Positions 1 through 8,536 of a stretch of DNA of 64,000 nt are shown here, piece by piece. Location: contig URAK01000006.1 in assembly GCA_900545705.1 (NCBI GenBank), positions 80,299 through 144,298 on the forward strand. Direction: 5' to 3'. Below the pieces are notes generated by a model. The model searched no databases. It was not told the origin of the DNA and saw nothing but the letters and a program-made list of their open reading frames with translations. Both the position numbers and the translations under genes were made by a program. The stretch comes from an uncultured Opitutales bacterium (GTDB lineage: Bacteria; Verrucomicrobiota; Verrucomicrobiia; Opitutales; Intestinicryptomonadaceae). Within the stretch, counting starts at the first letter, position 1. Each line of letters begins with the position of its first letter.

Positions 1-990
1 GACAAGCCCTGCCGAAAGTATGATTTTACGCATATTTTCAGCCGTTGCGCGGTTGTCGATGCCCGTTGCGCGGACAACCATCTCGTCCATCAGCACTCCG
101 CCGACGTCGTTCGCGCCGAACAGCAGCGCAACTTCCGCGACTTTCAAGCCCTCGGTGAGCCAGCCCGACTGGACGTAGTCAATATTGTCGAGATACGCGC
201 GAGAGAGCGCGAGCGTCCTCAAAAAATCCGGCGCCCCCGCGCGCTCGACTTTTCCTTCTAAAAGGGTGCGCTCTGGCGACACCGGCCACGCGATAAACGC
301 CTTAAAAACGCCAGTCTCGTCTTGGGTCCTGCGCACGACATCAAGATGCTCAACCCTCTCCGCAAAAGTTTCCCCCATCCCGAAAGTCATAGTGGCAGAC
401 GAAGTCATCGAGTTTTCTGCAAGGGCCCTCATAACTTCCACCCATTCGTCCACGCTGCACTTGTTTGGGCAAAGAGACTTTCTTATGCGCTCCACAAGCA
501 AGTCCGCAGCCCCGGGGACCGAATCCGCCCCCGCGGATTTTAGGCGGGATACGGCGTCTTTCACATCAATCCCCGCCCCGCGCGCGAAAGACACTATTTC
601 AGACGGCGAAAAGACGTGCAGCCACAGCGAGGGAAAAGCCGACTTTATTTTTGATAGCAGCCTTTCCGCCCAATCGAGAGTAAACTGGGGGCTTAGGCCG
701 CCCTGCAACATTATCTGTGTTGCCCCCCTCTCCGCAGCCTCCGCGCAAAGAGAAAATATTTCGCCGTCAGAGAGCCTGTACGGTTTTACGACGCCGGCTT
801 TTGCGTGGTATGCGCAAAACTTGCACTGGGCCGTACATATATTCGAATAGTTTATCATTCGGTTTACGACATACCCCGCGCGGCGGTTGGCAAAGGCGTT
901 GCGGGGAGCCGCAAGTTTTGCAAGCTCAAATAGCGTCGCATTTTCGAGGCCTAGGGCAGCCTCACGGGAGATTCTTTCCATTGCTTTCAT
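1..990 (-). CDS. mqnC: MqnC, cyclic dehypoxanthine futalosine synthase (3' end outside window)
   Basis: Radical SAM enzyme of the futalosine menaquinone pathway that cyclises dehypoxanthine futalosine. I translated it from the complement; the reading frame is open to the left edge, so about 330 residues are visible and the C-terminus is missing. The CxxxCxxC iron-sulfur motif is at Cys52, Cys56 and Cys59 (ICTAQCKFC), followed by TQIMLQGG near residue 91, which is MqnC-like and not MqnE-like, and by ATMTFGMGET and DETGVFKAFI. The start at 990 overlaps the mqnA stop as ATGA, so the two are translationally coupled. The motif usually seen as PGGGAEIL reads PGAADLL here, one residue shorter. This is the third gene of the leftward mqnE-mqnA-mqnC operon. 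Confidence 0.9.
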   Translation of the reverse strand, partial: MKAMERISREAALGLENATLFELAKLAAPRNAFANRRAGYVVNRMINYSNICTAQCKFCAYHAKAGVVKPYRLSDGEIFSLCAEAAERGATQIMLQGGLSPQFTLDWAERLLSKIKSAFPSLWLHVFSPSEIVSFARGAGIDVKDAVSRLKSAGADSVPGAADLLVERIRKSLCPNKCSVDEWVEVMRALAENSMTSSATMTFGMGETFAERVEHLDVVRRTQDETGVFKAFIAWPVSPERTLLEGKVERAGAPDFLRTLALSRAYLDNIDYVQSGWLTEGLKVAEVALLFGANDVGGVLMDEMVVRATGIDNRATAENMRKIILSAGLV

Positions 991-1763
991 TTCGTTGGAA
1001 TTTCTGAACGGGCGAGAGCCGCAGCATAATCAAAGGCCTTTTTGAATAGACCGCGCGGAAGCTCGTATTTTAAGTTGCGATAGTATTTTTTTAGAGCGGG
1101 TTCGTCAATATCAGCTCCTGACGGGCGCATTGCGCCCACCGCTGCCCCAATAACTGAGTCCGGATTTTTGCGGAACGCATCAAGCGAATTTTTTATGTTT
1201 TTTTCAAGCAGCGGCGCGACCTCCGAAAAAACGCTCCTGCGCACTACAAAAACGGAGTACACCATTGGAAGCCCTATTTCGGCGCGCCACATTTCGCCGA
1301 GATCAGCGCAAAATTCGCGCGGCTTGAACGCGAGGGCGGCATCTCCTATAAGCAGCGCGGCATCGGCTGAATCGAGCGGAGCTCTCGGCATCGATAAAAT
1401 ATCGGCGCCGTATTTGAGCCTGAACAAATGGGCAAAGGCGCGCGCGGATGTTCCGGACTCGGGCGTTATGTAAAGCGACGCGTCCGGAAAGGATTCAAAC
1501 GGCACCTTGGAAAATATTTTGACCGACATTACCTCGCCGTCGGAAAATATCCCGTAGCGCGGGAGAACCTTGTAATACTTCTCTATTTCGCCTTCGTAAA
1601 CCCACCTTGAAATCATGGCGGCATCGACGCCTGCGCGCGCGGCGCGCGCGTTGAGCTCGGCGGGCACGGCGGAAAACGAGTCGAACTCCGGATATTCAGC
1701 CTGAAAAAACGGCAGGGAGTTGACGTACGAAATTCTTCCGAGTGTATAGCGCTCTTCCGCCAT
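987..1763 (-). CDS. mqnA: MqnA, chorismate dehydratase
   Basis: Converts chorismate to 3-enolpyruvylbenzoate, the first committed step of futalosine-dependent menaquinone synthesis. The 258-residue protein opens with GRISYVNSLPFF near residue 9, the family hallmark, and has the solute-binding-protein-like fold expected of MqnA/MqnD. Later PESGTSARAFAHL and LLIGDAAL match ligand-loop segments of the family. MqnD is the close alternative, but the N-terminal signature and the position between mqnE and mqnC favour MqnA. It starts 17 bases after mqnE and its stop overlaps the mqnC start, so the three genes are almost certainly one transcript. Confidence 0.9.
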   Translation of the reverse strand: MAEERYTLGRISYVNSLPFFQAEYPEFDSFSAVPAELNARAARAGVDAAMISRWVYEGEIEKYYKVLPRYGIFSDGEVMSVKIFSKVPFESFPDASLYITPESGTSARAFAHLFRLKYGADILSMPRAPLDSADAALLIGDAALAFKPREFCADLGEMWRAEIGLPMVYSVFVVRRSVFSEVAPLLEKNIKNSLDAFRKNPDSVIGAAVGAMRPSGADIDEPALKKYYRNLKYELPRGLFKKAFDYAAALARSEIPTK

Positions 1764-1780
1764 TCCAGAATCGTCTGCGC

Positions 1781-2824
1781 CTATTTGCGCACAATGTAGT
1801 TTGAGTTTGACTTTACAGGCTCAAAACCTGCCGCGATTATTGTGCGGCGCATAAAGTTTTCGTCCCTATCAACCGGCGCAGCGCCTGCGGATACGGCTAC
1901 TTCTTCCCGCCAATGCGTGCCGCCTATGTCGTCCGCACCGAAGTTTAGCAGAACCTGCACAAATCTGTCGCCGTAATGGGTGACAGGCGTCCTGACGTGG
2001 GAAAAGTTGTCAAGCACAACCCTTGCAAGCGCGCAAATTTTCAAGTCGTACGTAGCCGACGAGCGCGCCGGTATGCCGCTTGCGCCCCTTCGGAATGGAA
2101 GCGGCACAAACGCCTTGAATCCACCAGTTTCGGACTGGAGTTCGCGAAGCCTGAAAAGGTGGTCGACTACGCTTTCCGGAGTCTCTATGTGCCCGTAGAG
2201 CATTGTGGCGTTGGTTCTAATTCCGTGGCTGTGGGCTATGCGCATTGCGTCAATCCATTCGTCGGCGGAAAGCTTGTCAGGGGCGATTTTATCGCGAACT
2301 TGCTTATCGAAAATCTCGGCGCCACCCCCCGGAAGGGCGTTTACGCCCGCCGCTTTTAGCCGCTCGAAAACCTCCCCGAGCGGAAGCCCGGAGGCCTTCG
2401 CCATAGCAGCGCATTCCGACGCCGTGAACGCCACTATATTCAGCTTGGCGTCGGCGCTTTTTACGGCGCGGATTATGTCTATGTAATAGCTAAGCGGAAG
2501 CTTGGAATATATTCCGCCTATTATGTGTATCTCCTCCGCCCCCATTTCCGAAAATTTTTTAGCGCGCTCAAAAACCTCCTCGGGCGTCAGCAAATACGCG
2601 CCCTCCTGCCCCTCCCTTTTGGAAAAGGAGCATATCGGGCAAAGAACTTCGCAAATGTTCGAATACGTAATGGCGGCGTTTACCGCGTAATATGCGCGGT
2701 TGGAATGGAGCTTGCGCCTCACTTTATCGGCAAGCTCGCCTATTTCGAGGGCAGAGCCCTCTTTCAAATACGCAAGGGCTGTTGCTTTGTCTATTTCGCA
2801 AGGTCTGTCTGAAAAATATGCCAT
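1781..2824 (-). CDS. mqnE: MqnE, aminofutalosine synthase (radical SAM)
   Basis: Joins 3-enolpyruvylbenzoate to S-adenosylmethionine to make aminodeoxyfutalosine. The 347-residue protein has the CxxxCxxC cluster motif at Cys58, Cys62 and Cys65, then EEIHIIGGI, FTASE, LPGGGAEIF and NATMLYGHIET, all diagnostic of MqnE. It is the first gene of the leftward operon. A TTGACA hexamer sits on the complement at 2854-2859, but I see no good -10 box at the right distance. The 95-bp gap to the divergent mqnP must hold both promoters. Presence of MqnE rather than a direct futalosine synthase implies the 6-amino-6-deoxyfutalosine variant of the pathway. Confidence 0.92.
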   Translation of the reverse strand: MAYFSDRPCEIDKATALAYLKEGSALEIGELADKVRRKLHSNRAYYAVNAAITYSNICEVLCPICSFSKREGQEGAYLLTPEEVFERAKKFSEMGAEEIHIIGGIYSKLPLSYYIDIIRAVKSADAKLNIVAFTASECAAMAKASGLPLGEVFERLKAAGVNALPGGGAEIFDKQVRDKIAPDKLSADEWIDAMRIAHSHGIRTNATMLYGHIETPESVVDHLFRLRELQSETGGFKAFVPLPFRRGASGIPARSSATYDLKICALARVVLDNFSHVRTPVTHYGDRFVQVLLNFGADDIGGTHWREEVAVSAGAAPVDRDENFMRRTIIAAGFEPVKSNSNYIVRK

Positions 2825-2919
2825 TTTTTTGAAGATGGATTAGCCGGTAAATTTGTCAACATTTTGCGGATTCTCTAAAAATCGTTGCGCGCGCTGGAAA
2901 TAAATGAGATATTAAATGT

Positions 2920-3819
2920 ATGAATTTAGCAAAAATTCCGTGCGCGGTAAATGCCGCCGCCTTCGTGAGAAACGCGACTGCATATTCGAGGCTCGTAAAA
3001 CTCGAGCACACCCTATTCGCGCTTCCCTTCGCCTTGTCCGCCCTATGCCTTGCTTCATACTGCGGATACTCTGCGGGGATTGCAAAAATACTGCTGTGTG
3101 TTGCCGCATTCGCATGCGCGCGGGCGGCGGCAATGGGCTTTAACAGGCTTGCCGACATCAAATACGACGCAAAAAACCCGCGTACAAAAATGCGCCCGAG
3201 CGTCACCGGAGAAATCTCACCAAAAGCGGCGGCTGCGTTTACCGCAATATTTGCGGCGGGCTTTTGCGCATGCGCCTATTTTATAAACCTCGCCTGCTTC
3301 TATCTATCGTTTCCAGCTCTCGCGGTAATTTTAGGGTATTCTTACGCAAAGCGTTTTACTTGCGCGGCACACTACATTCTCGGTCTTGCGCTCGCGCTCG
3401 CACCCGCGGGGGCGTGGATTGCGGCGGCGGATTCGTTTGACCCGAGAATCTTGTCGCTCTCAGGCGCGTTGTTTTTTAGCATAGCAGCCTTCGATATAAT
3501 ATATGCTTTGCAGGACATCGACTTTGACAGGCGCGAAAACCTCCATTCAATACCCGCCGCCCTGGGTAAAAACGGCGCGATTATCGTTGCGGGAATTTCC
3601 TTTGTTATTGCCGCGGCCCTCTTTTTTGCGGCGGGCGCACTGTTCGGCTTGGGGGGCTGCTACTTCCTGTGCGCCGCAGTTATTACCCTACTGTATATTT
3701 TGGGAATTTGCGCAGTCGTATTTGGCGGCGACACCTTCGTAAACGCTGTATTCTTCTATATAAACGTGGCCTCCGGGTGGCTCGGATTCTTTGGGATTGC
3801 CTGCCAGCTCGCGCTCTGA
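2920..3819 (+). CDS. mqnP: MqnP/UbiA-family prenyltransferase
   Basis: Integral-membrane prenyltransferase that attaches the polyprenyl chain to 1,4-dihydroxy-6-naphthoate. The 299-residue protein has both Asp-rich motifs of the UbiA family: NRLADIKYD (residues 75-83, followed by NPRT) and YALQDIDFD (195-203, followed by LHSIP). Eight or so hydrophobic segments span the rest. NPRT and LHSIP are typical of the MqnP/UbiA branch. It opens the rightward cluster mqnP-ubiX-ubiD, divergent from mqnE-mqnA-mqnC, which strongly supports a menaquinone rather than a ubiquinone or haem role. A weak TTGCGC / GATATT pair at 2885-2913 would give an almost leaderless transcript. Confidence 0.88.
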   Translation: MNLAKIPCAVNAAAFVRNATAYSRLVKLEHTLFALPFALSALCLASYCGYSAGIAKILLCVAAFACARAAAMGFNRLADIKYDAKNPRTKMRPSVTGEISPKAAAAFTAIFAAGFCACAYFINLACFYLSFPALAVILGYSYAKRFTCAAHYILGLALALAPAGAWIAAADSFDPRILSLSGALFFSIAAFDIIYALQDIDFDRRENLHSIPAALGKNGAIIVAGISFVIAAALFFAAGALFGLGGCYFLCAAVITLLYILGICAVVFGGDTFVNAVFFYINVASGWLGFFGIACQLAL

Positions 3820-3834
3820 TTCAATTTTGGGAAA

Positions 3835-4443
3835 ATGAAAAAAAATGACACAAATCGCCGCGCCGTTCTCGGCATAAGCGGAGCGTCGGGTTCGATATAC
3901 GCGCTAAGACTCGCAAAAATCCTGCTTGAAGCGGGGGCAGATTTATACTGCATTCCAACGCGCGCAGCCGTAAAAATTCTCGCCGACGAAACCGGATACG
4001 CCGATTTCAATACGGCAATAGCCGCCCAACTGGAAAGAAATCCCGCCGATTGCGGAAAGTTGCGCGTATGCGGCATAGACGATTTTGGCGCGCCCCCTGC
4101 GAGCGGGTCGTTTAGGTTTGAAGCAATGGCGGTTCTGCCGTGCTCCATGAACACTCTCGGAAAAATAGCGAACTCAATCGCCGACAACCTGCTGGTGCGG
4201 GCCGCGGACGTGGCTTTAAAAGAGCGCCGAAGGATAGTGGTATGCCCCCGCGAGACTCCCCTTGCGCTCTCGCATATTGAAAACATGCGCTCAATTTTTC
4301 TCGCGGGTGCGGTGGTGATGCCGGCTTGCCCCGCATTTTACAACAAGCCCTCCGGAGTAATTGAACTCGCCGACTTTGTCGCCGCGCGCGCAGCTGCCTC
4401 AATGGGCTTTGGTTTTGAAGGCGTCAAGGAGTGGGGAATATGA
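3835..4443 (+). CDS. ubiX: UbiX-family flavin prenyltransferase (menaquinone pathway)
   Basis: Makes prenylated FMN, the cofactor of UbiD-type decarboxylases. The 202-residue protein starts with the FMN-binding segment GISGASGSIYA near residue 13 and carries PCSMNTLGKIANSIADNL and VVCPRETPL, standard UbiX motifs. It lies 15 bases after mqnP and its stop overlaps the start of ubiD (ATGA), fitting a cofactor-enzyme pair. In the futalosine pathway such a pair removes the carboxylate of the prenylated 1,4-dihydroxy-6-naphthoate; that assignment comes from the neighbourhood, not from the sequence alone. Confidence 0.9.
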   Translation: MKKNDTNRRAVLGISGASGSIYALRLAKILLEAGADLYCIPTRAAVKILADETGYADFNTAIAAQLERNPADCGKLRVCGIDDFGAPPASGSFRFEAMAVLPCSMNTLGKIANSIADNLLVRAADVALKERRRIVVCPRETPLALSHIENMRSIFLAGAVVMPACPAFYNKPSGVIELADFVAARAAASMGFGFEGVKEWGI

Positions 4444-6221
4444 AAAAAAATTTTAAAGACTTGCAGGAATTCATAGAATGCCTCGATTCGCTCGGCGAAT
4501 TGCGAAAAGTGGACTCGCCTGTTTCCCCCGAAATAGAGATTTCAAAGATAGTCGACGCTGAATCTAAAAAGCCAGGCGGCGGGAAAGCCCTGCTTTTTGA
4601 AAATGTTGTGGACAACGGCAAAAAAACTTTTCCGGTGGCGGCAAATCTTTTCGGAAGCGAAAAAAGAATGGCGCTTGCAATCGGGGCAAAGTCTCTCGCG
4701 CAGTCCGGCGACAGGATAGCTGAAATTGCAAGAATGTCTCCGCCCAAAAGTTTTTCCGACATTTTCGCCGCGGCAAAAAAGCTGTTCCCGCTCGTCAAAA
4801 TATTTCCCAAAAAAATCTCCGGCGCAACGCCGTGCCAAGAGGTCGCGAAGTTCGGAAGCGATGTCGACCTCTCTGAAATACCCGTCTTAAAGTGCTGGCC
4901 GAAAGACGGGGGGCGTTTCTTTACGCTTCCGCTCGTATTCACAAAATCGGCCGACGGCAAAGAGCGCAACGTTGGCATGTACCGCCTGCAAATATACGAC
5001 AAAAACACGACGGGCATGCACTGGCACGTACACAAAGACGGCTCCCACTTTTTTAAGGAGTACGAGAGGCTCGGCAAAAGAATGGAAGTCGCCGTTGCAA
5101 TCGGCTGCGACCCAGCGACAATCTACTCCGCCACAGCCCCCCTGCCGCGCGGTATAGACGAACTTCTGCTATCCGGATTTCTGCGCGGAACCGGCGTTAG
5201 AACCGCAAAGTGCATGACGGTAGATTTAGAGGTGCCCGCGGACGCCGAATTTGTGCTCGAAGGCTATGTCGATCCCTCCGAGCGCAGAATTGAAGGCCCA
5301 TTTGGGGACCACACTGGCTATTATTCACCGCCCGACTTGTATCCGGTTTTCCATGTGACTGCCCTCACTCGCAAAAAAAAGCCAATATACTGCGCAACCC
5401 TTGTAGGACCTCCCCCCATGGAGGACTGCTATATGGCAAAAGCCACTGAAAGAATTTTCTTGCCGCTCTTGCAGGCGGTAAATCCGGACGTTCGCGAATA
5501 CTTCTTACCGTGGGAAGGGGTTTTCCACAACATATGCGTGGTGTCGCTAAACAAGGAGTTCCCGGCGCATGCGCATAGGCTCGCTAACGGACTTTGGGGC
5601 CAAGGGCAGATGAGTTTTTGCAAATGCGTCGCAGCAGTCGGAGCTGACGTTGACCCCTCCGATTTGTCCGCTGTATGGGAACTTCTCAAAAATTCCTTTG
5701 ACCCGTCCTCCGACATTGAAATAACGCGCGGTGTGCTCGACGCGCTCGACCACTCCGCGCCAAAACCTTTCGAAGGCTCGAAAATTTTAATAGACCTTAC
5801 ACCGCGCGACCCCGCCGAAACACCTCGCGCCCCAAAGCCATTAAAAGAGCTCGACGACGCCCGAAGGAATTTAATATCAAAATTTCTCTCCGAGGAATTG
5901 GGAGGGGTATGCGCGGCAAACTTTGCCGACGCTTGCTGCGCCGTATCGCTGGAAAAGGGCGCAAGAAGCGGGGCTGAAATAACTGATAAATGCGCCGCAA
6001 GCGGCCTGTTTGACGGTTTTTTCCGCGCCGTGGCGTTTTTCGACGCCGACGTTTCGGTGCACGACTATAAAAAAATGCTCTGGAAAATATTCAACAACAC
6101 CGACCCCGCCCGCGACATAAAAATCCGCGAGTCCGGCCTCGTATTCATCGACGCATGCAAGAAGGGTGCGGCTGACGGATACTTGCGCGAGTGGCCGGAA
6201 GACTTGTCGTTTGATAAATAG
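4440..6221 (+). CDS. ubiD: UbiD-family decarboxylase (menaquinone pathway)
   Basis: Prenyl-FMN-dependent decarboxylase of about 593 residues. It has MYRLQIYDKNTTGMHWHVH, the EGPFGDHTGYYSPPDLYPVF segment with catalytic acidic residues, and VGPPPMEDCYMAKATERIF, all typical of UbiD. I chose ATG 4440 over the in-frame GTG at 4431: AAGGAG at 4426-4431 is correctly spaced for it and it overlaps the ubiX stop. The C-terminal 130 residues are the usual extension of the long UbiD subfamily. Genomic position next to mqnP and ubiX predicts decarboxylation of prenylated dihydroxynaphthoate in menaquinone synthesis. Confidence 0.88.
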   Translation: MKKNFKDLQEFIECLDSLGELRKVDSPVSPEIEISKIVDAESKKPGGGKALLFENVVDNGKKTFPVAANLFGSEKRMALAIGAKSLAQSGDRIAEIARMSPPKSFSDIFAAAKKLFPLVKIFPKKISGATPCQEVAKFGSDVDLSEIPVLKCWPKDGGRFFTLPLVFTKSADGKERNVGMYRLQIYDKNTTGMHWHVHKDGSHFFKEYERLGKRMEVAVAIGCDPATIYSATAPLPRGIDELLLSGFLRGTGVRTAKCMTVDLEVPADAEFVLEGYVDPSERRIEGPFGDHTGYYSPPDLYPVFHVTALTRKKKPIYCATLVGPPPMEDCYMAKATERIFLPLLQAVNPDVREYFLPWEGVFHNICVVSLNKEFPAHAHRLANGLWGQGQMSFCKCVAAVGADVDPSDLSAVWELLKNSFDPSSDIEITRGVLDALDHSAPKPFEGSKILIDLTPRDPAETPRAPKPLKELDDARRNLISKFLSEELGGVCAANFADACCAVSLEKGARSGAEITDKCAASGLFDGFFRAVAFFDADVSVHDYKKMLWKIFNNTDPARDIKIRESGLVFIDACKKGAADGYLREWPEDLSFDK

Positions 6222-6263
6222 GCTTGAAGATTTTTCGGATTGCAATTTAATTATCAAAAAAAA

Positions 6264-6863
6264 ATGAACTTTAATGAAATAGTTTCCAAAACGGCGGATA
6301 TTGTAAATTCTACCGTCGAATTTATAAAAATCGTATGGGCGCAGCCGAATGCGCCGGAAATGTTGGGGGCTGCGCTGGCGGCGCTCGTGCTGCTCGTGAT
6401 AATCCGCAAAGCGAAGGCGGCGTACAGACCCATAAAGCTTTTCGACAACCGCGCGGGGGTAGTAGAGGTTTCGAGAAAGGCCCTCGACGAGCTCGTGCAG
6501 AGCGTCTGCTACAGCCTCGGCGCGCTGAACCGCCCCGATGTAAAGATATATACGCGGCGCGGGCGCCTCTGCATGAACGTCGCATTAAAGCTCGAGTCCG
6601 GGCAGAGCCTTACGGACGCAACCGCACAGATACAGACAGCCCTGACAAGCGCCTTCCGCGAGCATCTGGGAGTTGAAAAACTCGGCAGAATAGACGTCCG
6701 CGTGACAGGCTTTAAAGGGCTTATATACAAGCCGGCATCAAAGTTTCTGCCGCCCGCGAATGTCGACGACGATTCCGCCGACGTTTTGCTCTCGTCTTCC
6801 AATCCGATTATAGACAGCGTGGATTCCGGGGCGGCAAATAAAGAGAAAAACTCGGAAAAATAA
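6264..6863 (+). CDS. Asp23/AmaP-like membrane-anchored envelope protein
   Basis: 199-residue protein with one membrane segment near residues 25-45 (MLGAALAALVLLVIIRKA), then a soluble domain resembling Asp23/AmaP: GVVEVSRKALDELVQSV followed by a conserved strand pattern ending GRIDVRVTGFKG. AmaP-type proteins anchor alkaline-shock-type proteins at the membrane; the exact role in Gram-negative relatives is not established. The start was moved from TTG 6240 to ATG 6264, which removes an unlikely lysine-rich lead. The stop at 6861-6863 abuts the thiE ATG directly, so the two are probably co-transcribed. Family assignment is by pattern recall only. Confidence 0.6.
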   Translation: MNFNEIVSKTADIVNSTVEFIKIVWAQPNAPEMLGAALAALVLLVIIRKAKAAYRPIKLFDNRAGVVEVSRKALDELVQSVCYSLGALNRPDVKIYTRRGRLCMNVALKLESGQSLTDATAQIQTALTSAFREHLGVEKLGRIDVRVTGFKGLIYKPASKFLPPANVDDDSADVLLSSSNPIIDSVDSGAANKEKNSEK

Positions 6864-7541
6864 ATGGGATTGCTTTCAAAGAAAATTTCCGGCTGCGTCT
6901 TCTACGGAATTTTGGACACGGGATACGTAAAACCCGAATTCCTGTATGACAAATGCCAAAGCATAGTGGACGCGCATGTAAACATAGTGCAGTTGAGAGC
7001 CAAGCTTGAAGACGCCCCTACCCGGAGAAATATAGCCTTCGAGCTGCTGCCAATCTTTAAAAAGCGCGAAGACATTTTTTTTATAATTAACGACGACATA
7101 GAACTCGCGGCCGAGATATGCTCCATAATACCAAACGCCGGGCTTCATATCGGCCAGGACGACGGCTCCCCTAAAGACGCGCGCGCGGAAATAGGCGAAG
7201 GAAGGGTGCTCGGTCTGTCAACCCATTCTGAGTCGCAAGCGGCCGCGGCGGAATCCCTCAAAGGCGTGCTCGACTATTTTGCGGTCGGCCCGGTGTACGC
7301 AACTAACACAAAGCCAGGCAGGCCTGCAGTTGGGCTTGAATTGGTATCAAAAGTTGCCGAATCTAACCCCTCGCTTCCGTGGTTTTGCATAGGAGGGGTA
7401 AACATGCGGACAGCTCGCGCGGTATGGAATGCCGGCGGACGCAGAATAGTGGCAGTCTCGGACGTGCTTTTGGCGGAAAATACGACAACTGCAATAGAGT
7501 CTTTGCGGAACGAATTTTTGGGGCACAATACCGCCTTATAA
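6864..7541 (+). CDS. thiE: ThiE-family thiamine phosphate synthase
   Basis: Couples hydroxymethylpyrimidine diphosphate and thiazole phosphate to thiamine phosphate. The 225-residue TIM-barrel shows the family landmarks in order: YGILDTGY, VQLRAK, IINDDIELA, LHIGQDD, LGLSTHS, YFAVGPVYATNTKPG, FCIGGVN and VAVSDVLL. The GPV-TxTK loop binds the pyrophosphate. The start codon abuts the preceding gene's stop. No other thiamine genes are nearby and no TPP riboswitch is visible. It precedes the metal transporter by 20 bases, so it may be transcribed with it, although the functions are unrelated. TenI-like proteins without synthase activity are the main alternative. Confidence 0.82.
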   Translation: MGLLSKKISGCVFYGILDTGYVKPEFLYDKCQSIVDAHVNIVQLRAKLEDAPTRRNIAFELLPIFKKREDIFFIINDDIELAAEICSIIPNAGLHIGQDDGSPKDARAEIGEGRVLGLSTHSESQAAAAESLKGVLDYFAVGPVYATNTKPGRPAVGLELVSKVAESNPSLPWFCIGGVNMRTARAVWNAGGRRIVAVSDVLLAENTTTAIESLRNEFLGHNTAL

Positions 7542-7561
7542 AAATAAAGGAGGCAAAAAAT

Positions 7562-8536
7562 ATGCACATGGCTGACGCACTCGTATCCCCGGCTGTCGGA
7601 GGGTTGATGACCGCGGCAAGCGCCGGTCTGCTCTGGTACAGCGCGCGCAACCTAAGAAAAAATTTTGACCCTTCACGCGTGCCTTTGATGGGAGTGATGG
7701 GCGCCTTTGTCTTCGCTGCCCAGATGATTAACTTTACAATTCCCGGGACAGGATCGAGCGGCCACATAGGCGGAGGAATGTTGCTTGCGGCTGTTCTCGG
7801 CTCGCACGGGGCGTTTATTGCGCTTGCGTGCGTGCTGGCAATTCAGGCGTTTATGTTTGCCGACGGCGGAATACTCGCGCTAGGCTGCAATATATTTAAT
7901 ATGGGATTTTTCCCATGCTTCATTGCATATCCGCTAATATTTTTGCCAATCGCAAAAAATATGAAAAGCGGGGCGCGAATAATGGCGGCGTCAATACTCG
8001 GCTGCACGGTTGCGCTGCAGCTTGGGGCTTTTGGAGTCGTGCTGGAGACATTGTGCTCGGGCGTGACGCAGCTGCCTTTCAAAACTTTCGCGCTATTGAT
8101 GCAGCCGATACACTTGGCAATAGGCCTTGTAGAGGGCGCGCTTACAGGCGCAGTTCTTGTATTTTTAAAATCCGCCCGGCCGGAAGTCTTTGAAAACGCC
8201 ACAAAAACTTCTTCGGGGACAGTATGCCTGTCGCTTGTTGTAGCGGCGCTTGCAATGGCATCGGGGCTTTCGATGCTCGCGTCGCAAAATCCTGACGGCC
8301 TTGAATGGTCCATAGAGCGCACGGCGGGCAGCGGAGAAATTTCTGCCGATTCAGAAATACATTCCGCGGCAGAAAAAGTGCAAGAAAAGTCAGCCCTTCT
8401 ACCAGATTACAACCTTCCCGATTCAGACTCGCCAGTTAGCGGCGCTTTTGCGGGAGCAATAGGCACGCTTGCCACCCTTTCGGCCGCCGCTGCGGCCGGA
8501 TTCGCTCTTAGGAAATCCAAACGTGCCGCGCAATAG
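7562..8536 (+). CDS. cbiM: CbiM/NikM substrate-binding subunit of a cobalt/nickel ECF transporter, with a C-terminal PDGLE domain
   Basis: Membrane substrate-capture component of a Co2+/Ni2+ energy-coupling-factor transporter. The true start is ATG 7562, preceded by a strong AAAGGAGG at 7546-7552; the reading frame is open further upstream but inside thiE. The mature N-terminus MHMADALVSP has the conserved metal-binding His2 of the CbiM family. Several membrane helices follow, with a SSGHIGGGML motif. The C-terminal part contains PDGLEWSIERTAG, the CbiN/PDGLE signature, so the M and N functions are fused in one 324-residue protein. The next genes supply CbiQ and CbiO. Sequence does not separate cobalt from nickel. 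Confidence 0.88.
   Translation: MHMADALVSPAVGGLMTAASAGLLWYSARNLRKNFDPSRVPLMGVMGAFVFAAQMINFTIPGTGSSGHIGGGMLLAAVLGSHGAFIALACVLAIQAFMFADGGILALGCNIFNMGFFPCFIAYPLIFLPIAKNMKSGARIMAASILGCTVALQLGAFGVVLETLCSGVTQLPFKTFALLMQPIHLAIGLVEGALTGAVLVFLKSARPEVFENATKTSSGTVCLSLVVAALAMASGLSMLASQNPDGLEWSIERTAGSGEISADSEIHSAAEKVQEKSALLPDYNLPDSDSPVSGAFAGAIGTLATLSAAAAAGFALRKSKRAAQ

Noticed and set aside
185..850. 221-codon plus-strand frame at the window start
   Set aside because: It is antisense to mqnC, which has clear radical SAM motifs.
7542..7561. Cobalamin or NiCo riboswitch before cbiM
   Set aside because: Only 20 bases lie between thiE and cbiM, too short for either.
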